Shown: positions 34,958-41,679 of the stretch, piece after piece | Layout of the letters: the number at the start of each line of letters is the position of its first letter | Numbering within the stretch: position 1 is the stretch's first letter | Assembly (NCBI GenBank): GCA_910587225.1 | Contig: CAJULT010000001.1 | Span: forward strand, 1 to 64,000 | Reading direction: 5' to 3' | Source of the DNA: an uncultured Christensenellaceae bacterium | Lineage (GTDB): Bacteria; Bacillota; Clostridia; Christensenellales; UBA1242 | DNA length: 64,000 bases | Notes under the pieces: model-generated | The model's database searches: none | The model's input: only the letters and a program-made list of their open reading frames with translations | Told to the model about the DNA's origin: nothing | Position numbers and translations under genes: made by a program

Positions 34958-35320
34958 TTCGGCTTCCTTACTTTTAGTTGAAAGATATGGCTTGTAAGCC
35001 TTCATTGTTTCATCAACTTCGTTTAAAAGGTGTGCGCGAAGGTCGATATAATACTGTCTACCAAACTCTTTGTTTGAAATCATGTTTCTGCGCAAGAGTT
35101 CGGTTAAATAGTCGCCAAACTCGCCTTTTACTGTAAAGTCGTTAAACATTTGAATGTTTATTGTTCTAATACCTGCGCCAGTGCAATCAACGATTTTAAA
35201 CTCGTAGTACCACTTCTGTGATGTTTCTTCATTTATGTATTGCTCAGGAAAGATGATTCCATCAGCTTTAAGTGCATTGCGTATATCATCAAAGCTTTTA
35301 ATGTATTTAAATCTTTTCAT
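34955..35320 (-). CDS. Hypothetical 121-residue protein
   Basis: Start ATG 35320 has GGAGGACAAAA and a near-consensus promoter (TTGCAT-17-TATAAT). Sequence MKRFKYIKSFDDIRNALKADG, then a beta-rich centre (WYYEFKIVDCTGAGIRTINIQMFN) and a helical C-terminus. Soluble; no recognised domain. Convergent with trxA. Confidence 0.7.
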   Translation of the reverse strand: MKRFKYIKSFDDIRNALKADGIIFPEQYINEETSQKWYYEFKIVDCTGAGIRTINIQMFNDFTVKGEFGDYLTELLRRNMISNKEFGRQYYIDLRAHLLNEVDETMKAYKPYLSTKSKEAE

Positions 35321-35338
35321 TTTTGTCCTCCGCTGATA

Positions 35339-35367
35339 ATTATACCACAACCGCTTATAAAATGCAA
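35339..35367 (-). promoter_or_regulatory. Sigma-A promoter of the 34955 gene
   Basis: On the minus strand TTGCAT (35367-35362), 17-bp spacer, TATAAT (35344-35339). Confidence 0.8.
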
Positions 35368-35447
35368 TAGTTAAGTAAAAATTAGTAAATAAAGCAAAAT
35401 TACCTGAAATTTTTGCTTATTTCATAGCTAACATTTTATATTGCCTA

Positions 35448-35476
35448 TTGACTTTAAGAAAAAAAAGTGATAAAAT
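35448..35476 (+). promoter_or_regulatory. Sigma-A promoter of iscS-iscU
   Basis: TTGACT (35448-35453), 17-bp spacer, TAAAAT (35471-35476). Confidence 0.8.
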
Positions 35477-35501
35477 TGGCTTATCAAAAGGAGAAATTTC
35501 T

Positions 35502-36677
35502 ATGGACAGAAAAGTTTATCTTGATAATGCTGCAACCACCTTTGTTTCTAGCGAAGTGCTTGCTGAAATGTTACCTTGCTTTAATACCATATATGGTAAC
35601 GCAAATTCACTTCATGGATATGGAAGAGAGGCTAGCGCGATTGTAGACCGCGCTCGTGACCGTGTGGCAACTGCTATCGGTGCGGCAAAATCAAACGAAA
35701 TATACTTTACCTCTGGCGGAACAGAGGCTGACAACTGGGCAATCAAGGGTATTGCTCATGCCTATGCAAACAAGGGCAAACATATTATTACAAGTGCGAT
35801 TGAGCATCACGCTGTATTGGATGCATGCAAGCAACTTGAAGCGGAAGGGTATGAGGTAACATATCTTCCAGTTGATAGAAACGGACTTGTTGATCTTGCA
35901 AGCCTTATTCATGAAATTCGCAAAGACACAACCCTTATTTCAATCATGGCTGTTAACAACGAGGTTGGCACAATCCAAAATATCAAAGCTATTGCTAAGA
36001 TTGCTCACGAATATGGTGTGCTTTTCCATACTGACGCAGTTCAGGCTATCGGTTCATTTAGAATTAATGTTCAAGATATGGAAATTGACGCTATGAGCAT
36101 GTCTGCTCACAAAATATATGGGCCAAAAGGCGTTGGCGCACTTTATCTTAAAAATGGTGTCCGCATTGATCCTTTAATTGCCGGTGGCAATCAAGAGCGC
36201 GCAAAGCGTGGCGGAACAACAAATGTTGCGGGAGTGGCTGGCTTTGGTAAGGCTATTGAAATTGCTGTTCGTGATATGACAATCAACCAACAAAAGCTTC
36301 GTCAAATTCGTGAATATTTTGTTGGTAAAGTTACTGACCGTATACCTTACATTCAGGTAAACGGACATCCACACCAAAAGGTAAACAGCATTGTAAACAT
36401 TTCCTTTGAGATGATTGAAGGGGAGTCAATACTTATGCTTCTCGACCTTGATGGAATTGCAGTTTCAACTGCATCTGCTTGCACCTCAAACTCGCTCGAG
36501 CCAAGCCATGTGCTTAGAGCAATGCAAATTCCAGACGAGATTGCACAAGGCTCAATCAGATTTTCATTTGGAAAGAACACTACAAAGAGCGATATAGACT
36601 ATGTTGTTGACAGTCTTGAAAAAGCGGTTGACCAGCTTAGATCAATTTCACCTATAACAAAAGCAGGGAGGAAATAA
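35502..36677 (+). CDS. iscS: Cysteine desulfurase (IscS/NifS family)
   Basis: 391 residues from ATG 35502 (AAAGGAGAAATTTC upstream). PLP enzyme moving sulfur from cysteine to a scaffold. YLDNAATT start, GGTEADNWAIKG, IEHHAVLDAC, NNEVGTIQNI, FHTDAVQAIG, the PLP lysine in SMSAHKIYGPKGVGALY, and the active-site loop Cys in STASACTSNSLEPSHVLRAM. Directly followed by iscU, forming a minimal Fe-S assembly operon. No iscR in view. Confidence 0.96.
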   Translation: MDRKVYLDNAATTFVSSEVLAEMLPCFNTIYGNANSLHGYGREASAIVDRARDRVATAIGAAKSNEIYFTSGGTEADNWAIKGIAHAYANKGKHIITSAIEHHAVLDACKQLEAEGYEVTYLPVDRNGLVDLASLIHEIRKDTTLISIMAVNNEVGTIQNIKAIAKIAHEYGVLFHTDAVQAIGSFRINVQDMEIDAMSMSAHKIYGPKGVGALYLKNGVRIDPLIAGGNQERAKRGGTTNVAGVAGFGKAIEIAVRDMTINQQKLRQIREYFVGKVTDRIPYIQVNGHPHQKVNSIVNISFEMIEGESILMLLDLDGIAVSTASACTSNSLEPSHVLRAMQIPDEIAQGSIRFSFGKNTTKSDIDYVVDSLEKAVDQLRSISPITKAGRK

Positions 36678-36679
36678 AC

Positions 36680-37063
36680 ATGTATTCAAAACAAATCATT
36701 GAAAGATTTAAAAATCCTAAAAACGCTGGCGGACTTCGCGGTGCTAACGGTATCGGCAAAGTTGGCAACGCTGCTTGCGGCGACATTATGAAGATGTATC
36801 TGCTTGTAAATGAGGACGGGATTATTGAGCAGGCTCGTTTCAAAACCTTTGGTTGCTGCGCTGCTATTGCTTCAACTGATGTTGCTTGCGACCTTATCAA
36901 AGGCAAAAGCGTTGAAGAGGCACTTAAAGTAACAAACAAACAAGTTTATGAAATTTTAGGCGAAATGCCTGCGCACAAGATCCACTGCTCAGTACTTGCA
37001 GAAGAGTCAATCCATGCGGCAGTAGAAGATTACTACAAGCGTAAAGAAAAAGAAAGTAAATAA
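36680..37063 (+). CDS. iscU: Fe-S cluster scaffold IscU/NifU-like
   Basis: 127 residues, 2 bp after iscS. IscU fold: YSKQIIERFKNPKNAG, AACGDIMKMYL, FKTFGCCAAIASTDVACDL and KIHCSVLAEESI provide the three cluster Cys. The C-terminus has a short Lys/Glu extension (YYKRKEKESK). Receives sulfur from IscS. Confidence 0.95.
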   Translation: MYSKQIIERFKNPKNAGGLRGANGIGKVGNAACGDIMKMYLLVNEDGIIEQARFKTFGCCAAIASTDVACDLIKGKSVEEALKVTNKQVYEILGEMPAHKIHCSVLAEESIHAAVEDYYKRKEKESK

Positions 37064-37092
37064 AACACTGATACAGATAGAGGGAAGTAAAA

Positions 37093-37611
37093 ATGAAACA
37101 AGAAGATAGAGAACAAAACAAAATGGCAAATAAACATTATCCATTTCAGTTCTATAAAGATTATGATTCTGTAAAGCATCTTATTCATATGCTTTTTAGA
37201 ACAAGCAATGTGAAAATTTATGATGATTTTAAATTAGATGTTATGAACGAAAATGGAAGTTGCCGAATTAAAAAGGATTGCAAATCCAAAGACTTTATGC
37301 AGAACGGAATTGCTTTTTGTGAGAGTAGGCTAAATTATGGAAAATGTGCGTATCTACTTGAAAATGAGTTTGAGATTCAATACTATGATAGTTATACTGG
37401 CACAGCTGTCCTTGATGAGAAATTGACATGGAAGCTTCGCAAGTTTATGATTAGTCATGTAGAACCTAAACAATATTTTGAAGCATTATCCGCCTTTTTA
37501 AATGAAAAATATGTTAAAAATCAAATTGAGTCGCTTTCTCTCTATAATTCTATGATTAGACTGGGGATGGCTGAACCAACTTCAAGTTTGACAAACAATG
37601 AGGACGAATAA
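37093..37611 (+). CDS. Hypothetical protein downstream of iscU
   Basis: 172 residues; ATG 37093 with AGAGGGAAGTAAAA, 30 bp after iscU so possibly in the same transcript. Soluble, with a Cys-containing central part (NGSCRIKKDCKSKDFMQNGIAFCESRLNYGKCAYLL; four Cys) that might bind a metal or cluster, and an acidic tail. No family recognised. An alternative start is the ATG at residue 11 (MANKHYPF). Confidence 0.7.
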   Translation: MKQEDREQNKMANKHYPFQFYKDYDSVKHLIHMLFRTSNVKIYDDFKLDVMNENGSCRIKKDCKSKDFMQNGIAFCESRLNYGKCAYLLENEFEIQYYDSYTGTAVLDEKLTWKLRKFMISHVEPKQYFEALSAFLNEKYVKNQIESLSLYNSMIRLGMAEPTSSLTNNEDE

Positions 37612-37614
37612 AAC

Positions 37615-37649
37615 AAAAACTTTTCTTCAAATCGAAGAAAAGTTTTTTT
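37615..37649 (+). terminator. Terminator after 37093 gene
   Basis: AAAAACTTTTCTTC / GAAGAAAAGTTTTT with T run; closely related to the ftsZ terminator at 6598. Confidence 0.88.
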
Positions 37650-37657
37650 GTTTTGAC

Positions 37658-37879
37658 TTATTGAAAATTTAATAAATCGTCAAGTTTGACATGCATGGCT
37701 TGGGCAACTTTTGCAAGCTTATAAGCATTATAGTTTTTATAATCATTAAGGATAGTATTTAAAGAATAGATAGAAAGCCCGCACATTTTGGCAAATTGAT
37801 TTTTACTTAGTTTGTTATCTTGCATGTATTTAATGATTTTATCGACTTTAACCCTGTTTTTTGGTGTTTTTGTGTTCAT
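37658..37879 (-). CDS. Small XRE-family helix-turn-helix protein (paralogue B)
   Basis: 73 residues, start ATG 37879 with GGAGGTTAAAA. Nearly the same protein as 6802-7020: MNTKTPKNRVKVDKIIKYMQ, then NQFAKMCGLSIYSLNTILND. HTH only. As with paralogue A it is convergent to a gene ending in the AAAAACTTTTCTT hairpin. Short inverted repeats (GCAGTTTACTGC around 37897 and TTCAATT-N5-AATTGAA around 37926) lie upstream and may be operators. Confidence 0.75.
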   Translation of the reverse strand: MNTKTPKNRVKVDKIIKYMQDNKLSKNQFAKMCGLSIYSLNTILNDYKNYNAYKLAKVAQAMHVKLDDLLNFQ

Positions 37880-37957
37880 TTTTAACCTCCTACTCGCAGT
37901 TTACTGCATTTGTTAGAAAAAAACTTCAATTCTCACAATTGAAAGAACTATAAGAAA

Positions 37958-37979
37958 AAAAACACCCAACGGGTGTTAG
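37958..37979 (-). terminator. Terminator of the 38751-37983 pair
   Basis: On the minus strand ACACCC GTT GGGTGT followed by a T run. Confidence 0.75.
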
Positions 37980-37982
37980 GTA

Positions 37983-38213
37983 TTAATGTTTAGGATATTT
38001 TTCAGGTGGGATTTTGTCATACACTTTTAAATCTTCTTCGCGAACCATAATGTCGGCAATATCTTTTCCAGTATAAAATTCGGAAAAGATAACTTGCCAC
38101 TTTCCTTCTATTGCCTTTTCTGACATTACTGCACCAAAGTCACCGACCTTTACTCCTTGTTTAGTATAAGTTGGTCTATCATTTATCAATTCAACTAAAT
38201 CTAAATATTTCAT
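37983..38213 (-). CDS. Hypothetical 76-residue protein, SH3/KOW-like
   Basis: Starts at ATG 38213, one base after the stop of the upstream gene, so translation is coupled; GGAGATTAAA lies within the upstream 3' end. Sequence YTKQGVKVGDFGAVMSEKAIEGKWQVIFSEF resembles small SH3/KOW-like barrels (a turn with VGDxGxV followed by strands). Possible partner or antidote of the 178-residue protein; that is inference only. Confidence 0.65.
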   Translation of the reverse strand: MKYLDLVELINDRPTYTKQGVKVGDFGAVMSEKAIEGKWQVIFSEFYTGKDIADIMVREEDLKVYDKIPPEKYPKH

Positions 38214-38214
38214 T

Positions 38215-38751
38215 TTAATCTCCTAATGGGGTGTTAAGAGTTACCAGCCCTTTTTCTCTTACCATCCACCCCGATTCAAAATTTATCTCTCTACCATTTT
38301 TTTGCAATTGGATCACTATATTTATTCGTTGACCATACGCGTTAAGTTTTTGCAATGTATAATCGCCATTACAATATTTTTGTACGGCTTGTTTTTCAAA
38401 CTCATCTTTAAGCATCTGGGAATCTTCAATAGTAAACCCTAGTGAATGAAATAATTCCATTTTTCCATTCCATTTATATTTTTCTGAAAAAATATATCCT
38501 GTAAATTTATCAATAGAACATTCTGCTTTACTATTTACATTCGGGATTGGGGAATTAATACTAAACACATAGCAATGGCAATGTTCATGTTGTTTACAAA
38601 TTGGCATCTTTTTTCTATGAAACCAACATTTATGCAAACTAAGGCAAGTACTGCAATGCAAAAATCCCGCTGTTACATGTTTCCATTCGACCCATTCAGA
38701 AAATACATTTCCAGCCTCATCAATTTTTAGTAAATTATTAAACATGTTCAT
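38215..38751 (-). CDS. Hypothetical Cys/His-rich protein, toxin- or phage-protein-like C-terminus
   Basis: 178 residues, start ATG 38751 with AGGAGAAGTTATATA. N-terminal half has a Cys/His cluster (CSTCLSLHKCWFHRKK and CKQHEHCHCY) that likely binds zinc. C-terminal half (YTLQKLNAYGQRINIVIQL, then INFESGWMVREKGLVTLNTPLGD) recalls a small domain found at the ends of phage head-morphogenesis and polymorphic-toxin proteins (DUF6883-like, from memory). First gene of a coupled pair. Function unknown. Confidence 0.6.
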   Translation of the reverse strand: MNMFNNLLKIDEAGNVFSEWVEWKHVTAGFLHCSTCLSLHKCWFHRKKMPICKQHEHCHCYVFSINSPIPNVNSKAECSIDKFTGYIFSEKYKWNGKMELFHSLGFTIEDSQMLKDEFEKQAVQKYCNGDYTLQKLNAYGQRINIVIQLQKNGREINFESGWMVREKGLVTLNTPLGD

Positions 38752-38886
38752 TATATAACTTCTCCTTTAAAAAATCAATTATGTTGCATTAATTTTAAAA
38801 CTAAAAATTGTTATTATCAATGTCTAGTGTCACTTTTTTGTAATATTTTTTATCTTTCTGCGCAAACTATTTCCAAGGAGGGCGAT

Positions 38887-39063
38887 ATGAAAGACGTTTG
38901 TATGCTTCTTGGCTTTGGCGTAGGGCTTGTGACTGGTGTTATGCTTTACAAGTACTCTGCTGGCGCTAAAAAAGCCGTTGACGAGGGTGAAAAAGCTCTT
39001 GTTAAGGAAATCGAGAAGGCTGATCAAAAAGTGAAAAAAGCTATTCAAAAAAAGACAAAATAA
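38887..39063 (+). CDS. YtxH-like small membrane protein
   Basis: 58 residues from ATG 38887 (CCAAGGAGGGCGAT upstream). One N-terminal transmembrane helix (CMLLGFGVGLVTGVMLYKYS) with a Gly-zipper look and a basic amphipathic C-terminal helix (EKADQKVKKAIQKKTK), as in YtxH/general-stress-type proteins. Located just before the SRP RNA gene. Confidence 0.65.
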   Translation: MKDVCMLLGFGVGLVTGVMLYKYSAGAKKAVDEGEKALVKEIEKADQKVKKAIQKKTK

Positions 39064-39067
39064 ACGC

Positions 39068-39096
39068 TTGCACATTTAAACTCAATGTGTTATAAT
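39068..39096 (+). promoter_or_regulatory. Promoter of the SRP RNA
   Basis: TTGCAC (39068-39073), 17-bp spacer, TATAAT (39091-39096) preceded by TGT. Confidence 0.8.
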
Positions 39097-39101
39097 CTTT
39101 T

Positions 39102-39345
39102 CACCGAGCTAGACGGAGAGTTAGCGGTGCTCTGTTACCTACAACCCGCTTCAGTAGGGTCGATGGTTTGCCTCGGCTTATGATTGTCAAATATGTGTAG
39201 ATATTCTAGGTGTGGAAGTCAAGGTCCTATGCAATTAAAATTCCTGAACCATGTCAGAGCCTGACGGCAGCATCATTAAGGGAACACTTTAATGTGCCAT
39301 AGGGAAGCTTTGGCGGAGCTTATAGTATCTAAGGCAGTTGGTTTT
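39102..39345 (+). ncRNA. ffs: Signal recognition particle RNA, large type with Alu domain
   Basis: The 5' part GCTAGACGGAGAGTTAGCGGTG and CTGTTACCTACAACCCGCTTCAGTAGGG match the Firmicute SRP Alu domain; the S domain contains GAACCATGTCAGAGCCTGACGGCAGCATCATTAAGGG (39246-39282), with GTCAG/AGCA internal loop. The apical tetraloop reads TGAC closed by GCC/GGC (a URRC loop) instead of GGAA. Binds Ffh for cotranslational membrane targeting. Ends are approximate; a hairpin with T run follows at 39383. This fills most of the 500-bp gap between the flanking genes. Confidence 0.9.
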
Positions 39346-39382
39346 CATTTGTCAAAGCAGGCTGCTCGGTCTTGAAAATAAC

Positions 39383-39407
39383 ATGCGTGGCTTGCCCACG
39401 CATTTTT
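39383..39407 (+). terminator. Terminator downstream of ffs
   Basis: ATGCGTGG CTTGC CCACGCAT (39383-39403) followed by TTTTT. Confidence 0.85.
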
Positions 39408-39508
39408 GTTTCTAAGTTGCAATTTTGGAAAACTAAATGAAAAATTGCAACAAATTTCACCCGATACAATCCGACAAAAAACTTTTTTAAAAACTTTGTC
39501 GAATTCGC

Positions 39509-39536
39509 TTGACAAAATTGCGGGGGGGGGTAAAAT
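39509..39536 (+). promoter_or_regulatory. Promoter with a poly-G spacer upstream of the lipoprotein gene
   Basis: TTGACA (39509-39514), 16-bp spacer whose last nine bases are all G (39522-39530), TAAAAT (39531-39536). One more G would give the optimal 17 bp. Poly-G tracts in promoter spacers are a known phase-variation device in other bacteria. Confidence 0.8.
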
Positions 39537-39563
39537 AGGCTATCAAACTTAAGGAGGTTTAAT

Positions 39564-40100
39564 ATGAAAAAATCAACAAAAATTGCGGGACTTGCACTTG
39601 CAGCAATTATTGGCGTGGGCGGCGCTTGTATGCTGACAGCTTGCGGGGGCGGAAATGATCCAACTCCAAATGCTAATGTGGAAGTTCTCACTCAGGGCGG
39701 CGTAAAGTCGGTACTTAAAGACGGAAGCGTACTTGTAAGTTACAAAGGGCAAACTTTGCAGTGGTCAAAGGCTGACCCAACTGTTGGACGCATGCAAGAC
39801 GGCTGGTGGGCTGGAATAAAAGTTATCGCTCCGACCGAAAAATTTGACCTTGAAAAAGCTGTATACAGTGCTAAGGATGATATGTCTAACCCGACAAGTT
39901 TCAAAGATAGCAGAGATGGCGACAACTGGATCGGGCTTTGGGGACTTGCAACTGAGGAATTTATGAACAACGAAACTTTCAAAGAGCAGGGCTATTTTAG
40001 TTACAACCGCTATTATGACTGGGACGGCGACGGCACTTATGACTCTCATGTAATTTTGAGAATCCATACTGACTGCACACTTGCTCCTGCGGCAGAGTAA
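39564..40100 (+). CDS. Predicted lipoprotein
   Basis: 178 residues; AAGGAGGTTTAAT precedes ATG 39564. Type II signal peptide: basic KKSTK, hydrophobic IAGLALAAIIGVGGACML, lipobox LTAC followed by Gly-rich GGGNDPTPN. Mature part about 155 residues, rich in Trp/Asp/Tyr (WSKADPTVGRMQDGWWAG, YNRYYDWDGDGTYDSHVILRIH); the DWDGDGTYD loop looks calcium-binding. No known family. Its promoter contains a 9-G tract, so expression may be phase variable. Confidence 0.8.
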   Translation: MKKSTKIAGLALAAIIGVGGACMLTACGGGNDPTPNANVEVLTQGGVKSVLKDGSVLVSYKGQTLQWSKADPTVGRMQDGWWAGIKVIAPTEKFDLEKAVYSAKDDMSNPTSFKDSRDGDNWIGLWGLATEEFMNNETFKEQGYFSYNRYYDWDGDGTYDSHVILRIHTDCTLAPAAE

Positions 40101-40108
40101 AGATATTA

Positions 40109-40141
40109 CAAAAAAATCGCACGTAATTGTGCGACTTTTTT
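40109..40141. terminator. Terminator between the lipoprotein and the 40140 gene
   Basis: AAAATCGCAC GTAATT GTGCGACTTTT, strong on the plus strand and usable from both sides. Confidence 0.8.
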
Positions 40142-40547
40142 ATTCTGATTGATAATCTAGCCAATGAGTAATTGCTTGATCCTCTAAATTTTTATATTCA
40201 GCTTGCAATTCGAAAAGACTGACAGGCTCTCTCTTGTCTTCGGCAGCATATTCAAGTTCATCAGCATAATGATTGATAAGTTCCTGTGCTTCTTTTTCGC
40301 TTCCGAGAGTTATTTTGTCGACCATTTCGCTTGAGCCGTCTTCCCAAACTGTTATATTGATTGCATCATCGCTTTCGGTAAGCACTGCGAAACGATTTAC
40401 TTTTTTGTCGTCAACTTTCTTTTTACCAACAAAGTAAACTCTCGCTGATTTTAATAAGTCCTCTTGTTTTGCTTTGCAGAAGTTGATGTTATTCTGCATC
40501 TCGGGGGTTAATAATTTCAAATTATTCGTATTGATTACCATTTTCAT
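40140..40547 (-). CDS. Hypothetical 135-residue protein
   Basis: Start ATG 40547 with GGAGAAATAAAAT (a second ATG two codons in is also possible). Soluble, alpha/beta: an early helical part (EMQNNINFCKAKQEDLLKSA), basic KKKVDDKKVNRFAVL, beta-like NITVWEDGSSEMV, and an acidic helical C-terminus. Not recognised. Convergent with the lipoprotein gene. Confidence 0.68.
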   Translation of the reverse strand: MKMVINTNNLKLLTPEMQNNINFCKAKQEDLLKSARVYFVGKKKVDDKKVNRFAVLTESDDAINITVWEDGSSEMVDKITLGSEKEAQELINHYADELEYAAEDKREPVSLFELQAEYKNLEDQAITHWLDYQSE

Positions 40548-40679
40548 ATTTTATTTCTCCTTTGCGCATAATCATTGTAACACCGCTAAGGCTGGTTGTC
40601 AATAGTCAATTTGAGAAACTTGGCGATTTTATTTTCATTTTTTTATTAAATAGTGTAAAATAATCTTATAGGAGAAAAT

Positions 40680-41399
40680 ATGGCAGAGAAAAAGACCAAT
40701 GCTCAGCGTTTTATTGCTGCGTTTAACAACATTGATTACACACTCAAAACAAGATACAATTTAAGCCGAACTATGGGTTTTAGTGATCTTATTCGCAAAA
40801 TGGTAGGTTACAATTACATAGTGAGAAAAAATGAAGATGCGCTTATCGACTATGGGCGTCTTCGCAATGCGATAGTGCATAACAATGACGAATATTGCAT
40901 TGCTGAGCCGCATGACAAGGTAGTTGAGGATATTGAACGCATTGACAAACTTTTAACTCGTCCACCTAAGGCGATTGATTATGTAAGACGGGATGTGCTT
41001 ACGGTTGACAAGGACAAAACCATGAGAGAGGTGATTACACTTATAGCAAGTTCTGGCTATTCAAACATTCCTGTCTATGGTGAAAGTGAAATTATAGGAA
41101 TTGCGAACGGGCAGAGAATACTTACTAGCTTTGGGCAGTTTTTGCTTGCTGGCGGGAAGAGCGAAGTGTTTTTAGAGCATGTTAAAATTGAAGACATGCT
41201 TTCACTCATTGAAAATAGCAATTATTATTCAGTTGCGGACACAGAGTTTACCATAGAAGATGCTTTAAATGCCTTTCATGCAAACTCGCAACTTTTGGCG
41301 ATAATACTGACCAAAACTGGCGCGCTTAACGAAAAGCCGCTTGGCATAATTACTGGTAGCGACGCAATGAAGATGAATCAAATACTTGACCAGTTTTAG
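40680..41399 (+). CDS. HEPN-like domain fused to a CBS pair
   Basis: 239 residues, ATG 40680 with TAGGAGAAAAT. Residues 1-85 are helical and end with DYGRLRNAIVHNNDE, an R62-x4-H67 motif typical of HEPN domains, many of which are RNases or toxin components. Residues about 95-239 form two CBS motifs (VRRDVLTVDKDKTMREVITLIASSGYSNIPVYG and FTIEDALNAFHANSQLLAIILTKTG), which usually sense adenine nucleotides. Suggests a nucleotide-gated RNA-acting or signalling protein; function not known. Sits alone upstream of T-box-ileS. Confidence 0.75.
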   Translation: MAEKKTNAQRFIAAFNNIDYTLKTRYNLSRTMGFSDLIRKMVGYNYIVRKNEDALIDYGRLRNAIVHNNDEYCIAEPHDKVVEDIERIDKLLTRPPKAIDYVRRDVLTVDKDKTMREVITLIASSGYSNIPVYGESEIIGIANGQRILTSFGQFLLAGGKSEVFLEHVKIEDMLSLIENSNYYSVADTEFTIEDALNAFHANSQLLAIILTKTGALNEKPLGIITGSDAMKMNQILDQF

Positions 41400-41428
41400 T
41401 TGACAAACAGGGATTTTAAAATTATAAT
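41400..41428 (+). promoter_or_regulatory. Consensus promoter of the ileS transcript
   Basis: TTGACA (41400-41405), 17-bp spacer, TATAAT (41423-41428), a perfect match. Confidence 0.88.
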
Positions 41429-41434
41429 ATACAC

Positions 41435-41662
41435 AATTAAAGACTATGATGAAAGACAAGGTTTATTGGATATAACCTACAAGAGAGCCGCGGGTGGTGG
41501 AAAGCGGTGGCGAGTTCAGTAAATTATCACTTTCGGAGTTGCAGCCTGAAACTAAGTAAGGCGCGCCGGGACTTCCCGTTACAGAAGGCGTGGGTGTTTG
41601 CCCGCTAACAAGTGGTTTATACTTTCTAAGCAGGAAAGTCTTGTTGGCTTTTCTGCTTTTTT
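41435..41662 (+). promoter_or_regulatory. T-box leader (isoleucine) with intrinsic terminator
   Basis: Contains Stem I landmarks AGAGAGCC followed by GGTGGTGG, a specifier triplet ATC (41526-41528) followed by a purine, and a TGGT acceptor-end pairing sequence (41613-41616) complementary to ACCA. The terminator is AAGCAGGAAAG / CTTTTCTGCTT (41628-41638, 41648-41658) plus T run; the loop CTTGTTGG can pair instead with CTAACAAG upstream to form an antiterminator. Uncharged tRNA-Ile should switch ileS on. Fills the 280-bp gap before ileS. Confidence 0.9.
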
Positions 41663-41679
41663 GTTTTTAAGGAGGAGTT

